Below are positions 5,374 through 5,426 of a DNA stretch of 5,426 bases, in pieces. The DNA is taken from positions 1-5,426 of the forward strand of contig PWSL01000269.1 in NCBI GenBank assembly GCA_003563255.1. The letters are read 5' to 3'. This DNA comes from Desulfonatronospira sp. (GTDB taxonomy: Bacteria > Desulfobacterota > Desulfovibrionia > Desulfovibrionales > Desulfonatronovibrionaceae). The notes beneath the pieces are model-generated. The model searched no databases. It saw nothing but the letters and a program-made list of their open reading frames with translations, and was not told where the DNA came from. The translations under genes and the position numbers were made by a program. Every line of letters begins with the position of its first letter. Within the stretch, counting starts at the first letter, position 1.

Positions 5374-5404
5374 TTGTCCAAAACCGTGTCCCGGTTTTGG
5401 ACAA
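5374..5404. repeat. Perfect 12-bp hairpin
   Basis: TTGTCCAAAACC (5374-5385) and GGTTTTGGACAA (5393-5404) pair exactly around the 7-base loop GTGTCCC. It begins 7 bases after the preceding hairpin ends. No T-run follows on either strand, so a terminator role is not supported. The arm shares the decamer TTGTCCAAAA with the loop of REP copy 3 (4960-4969), which may be coincidence. Confidence 0.6.
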
Positions 5405-5426
5405 TACCTCTGCTTCGCCTCTTAAA

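Overview
The window holds a compact four-gene operon read right to left (minus strand, about 4833 to 1056), the 5' portion of an OmpR/PhoB-type response regulator gene on the same strand at the left edge (459 to 1), and two gene-poor stretches filled with palindromic repeats. GC content is moderate. The protein families and the abundant palindromic spacer repeats suggest a Gram-negative, deltaproteobacteria-like organism (Desulfobacterota, perhaps Desulfovibrionales). That placement is an impression from the sequence, not a search result.

Layout from left to right: partial response regulator (1-459, minus); a 596-bp spacer (460-1055) with two REP-like palindromes, each nested inside a larger inverted repeat, and a candidate Pho-box promoter; class I/II aminotransferase (1056-2210); HisF (2216-2980); M29 aminopeptidase with a TTG start (3017-4225); CYTH-domain protein (4237-4833); then a 593-bp stretch with no gene (4834-5426). 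This last stretch holds a candidate operon promoter, a third REP-like palindrome, a CAAAGG-rich repeat and two perfect hairpins.

Transcription order in the operon is CYTH, M29 peptidase, hisF, aminotransferase, with gaps of 11, 36 and 5 bp, so the four are probably cotranscribed. They do not form one obvious pathway. No hisH or other his gene is present, and the HisF has lost two of the four residues of the classical ammonia gate while keeping both catalytic aspartates.

The strongest non-coding signals are: (1) a 151-bp element at 821-971 with 16-bp terminal inverted repeats, exact 8-bp flanking direct repeats (GATGGACT) and a REP palindrome in its centre, which looks like a MITE carrying a REP; (2) a perfect 22-bp inverted repeat enclosing another REP in the predicted 5' leader of the response regulator gene; (3) a PhoB-box-like pair of half-sites 10 bp upstream of a -10 hexamer ahead of that regulator; (4) 50-bp direct repeats (48/50 identical) bracketing the whole operon. 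No transposase gene is in the window.
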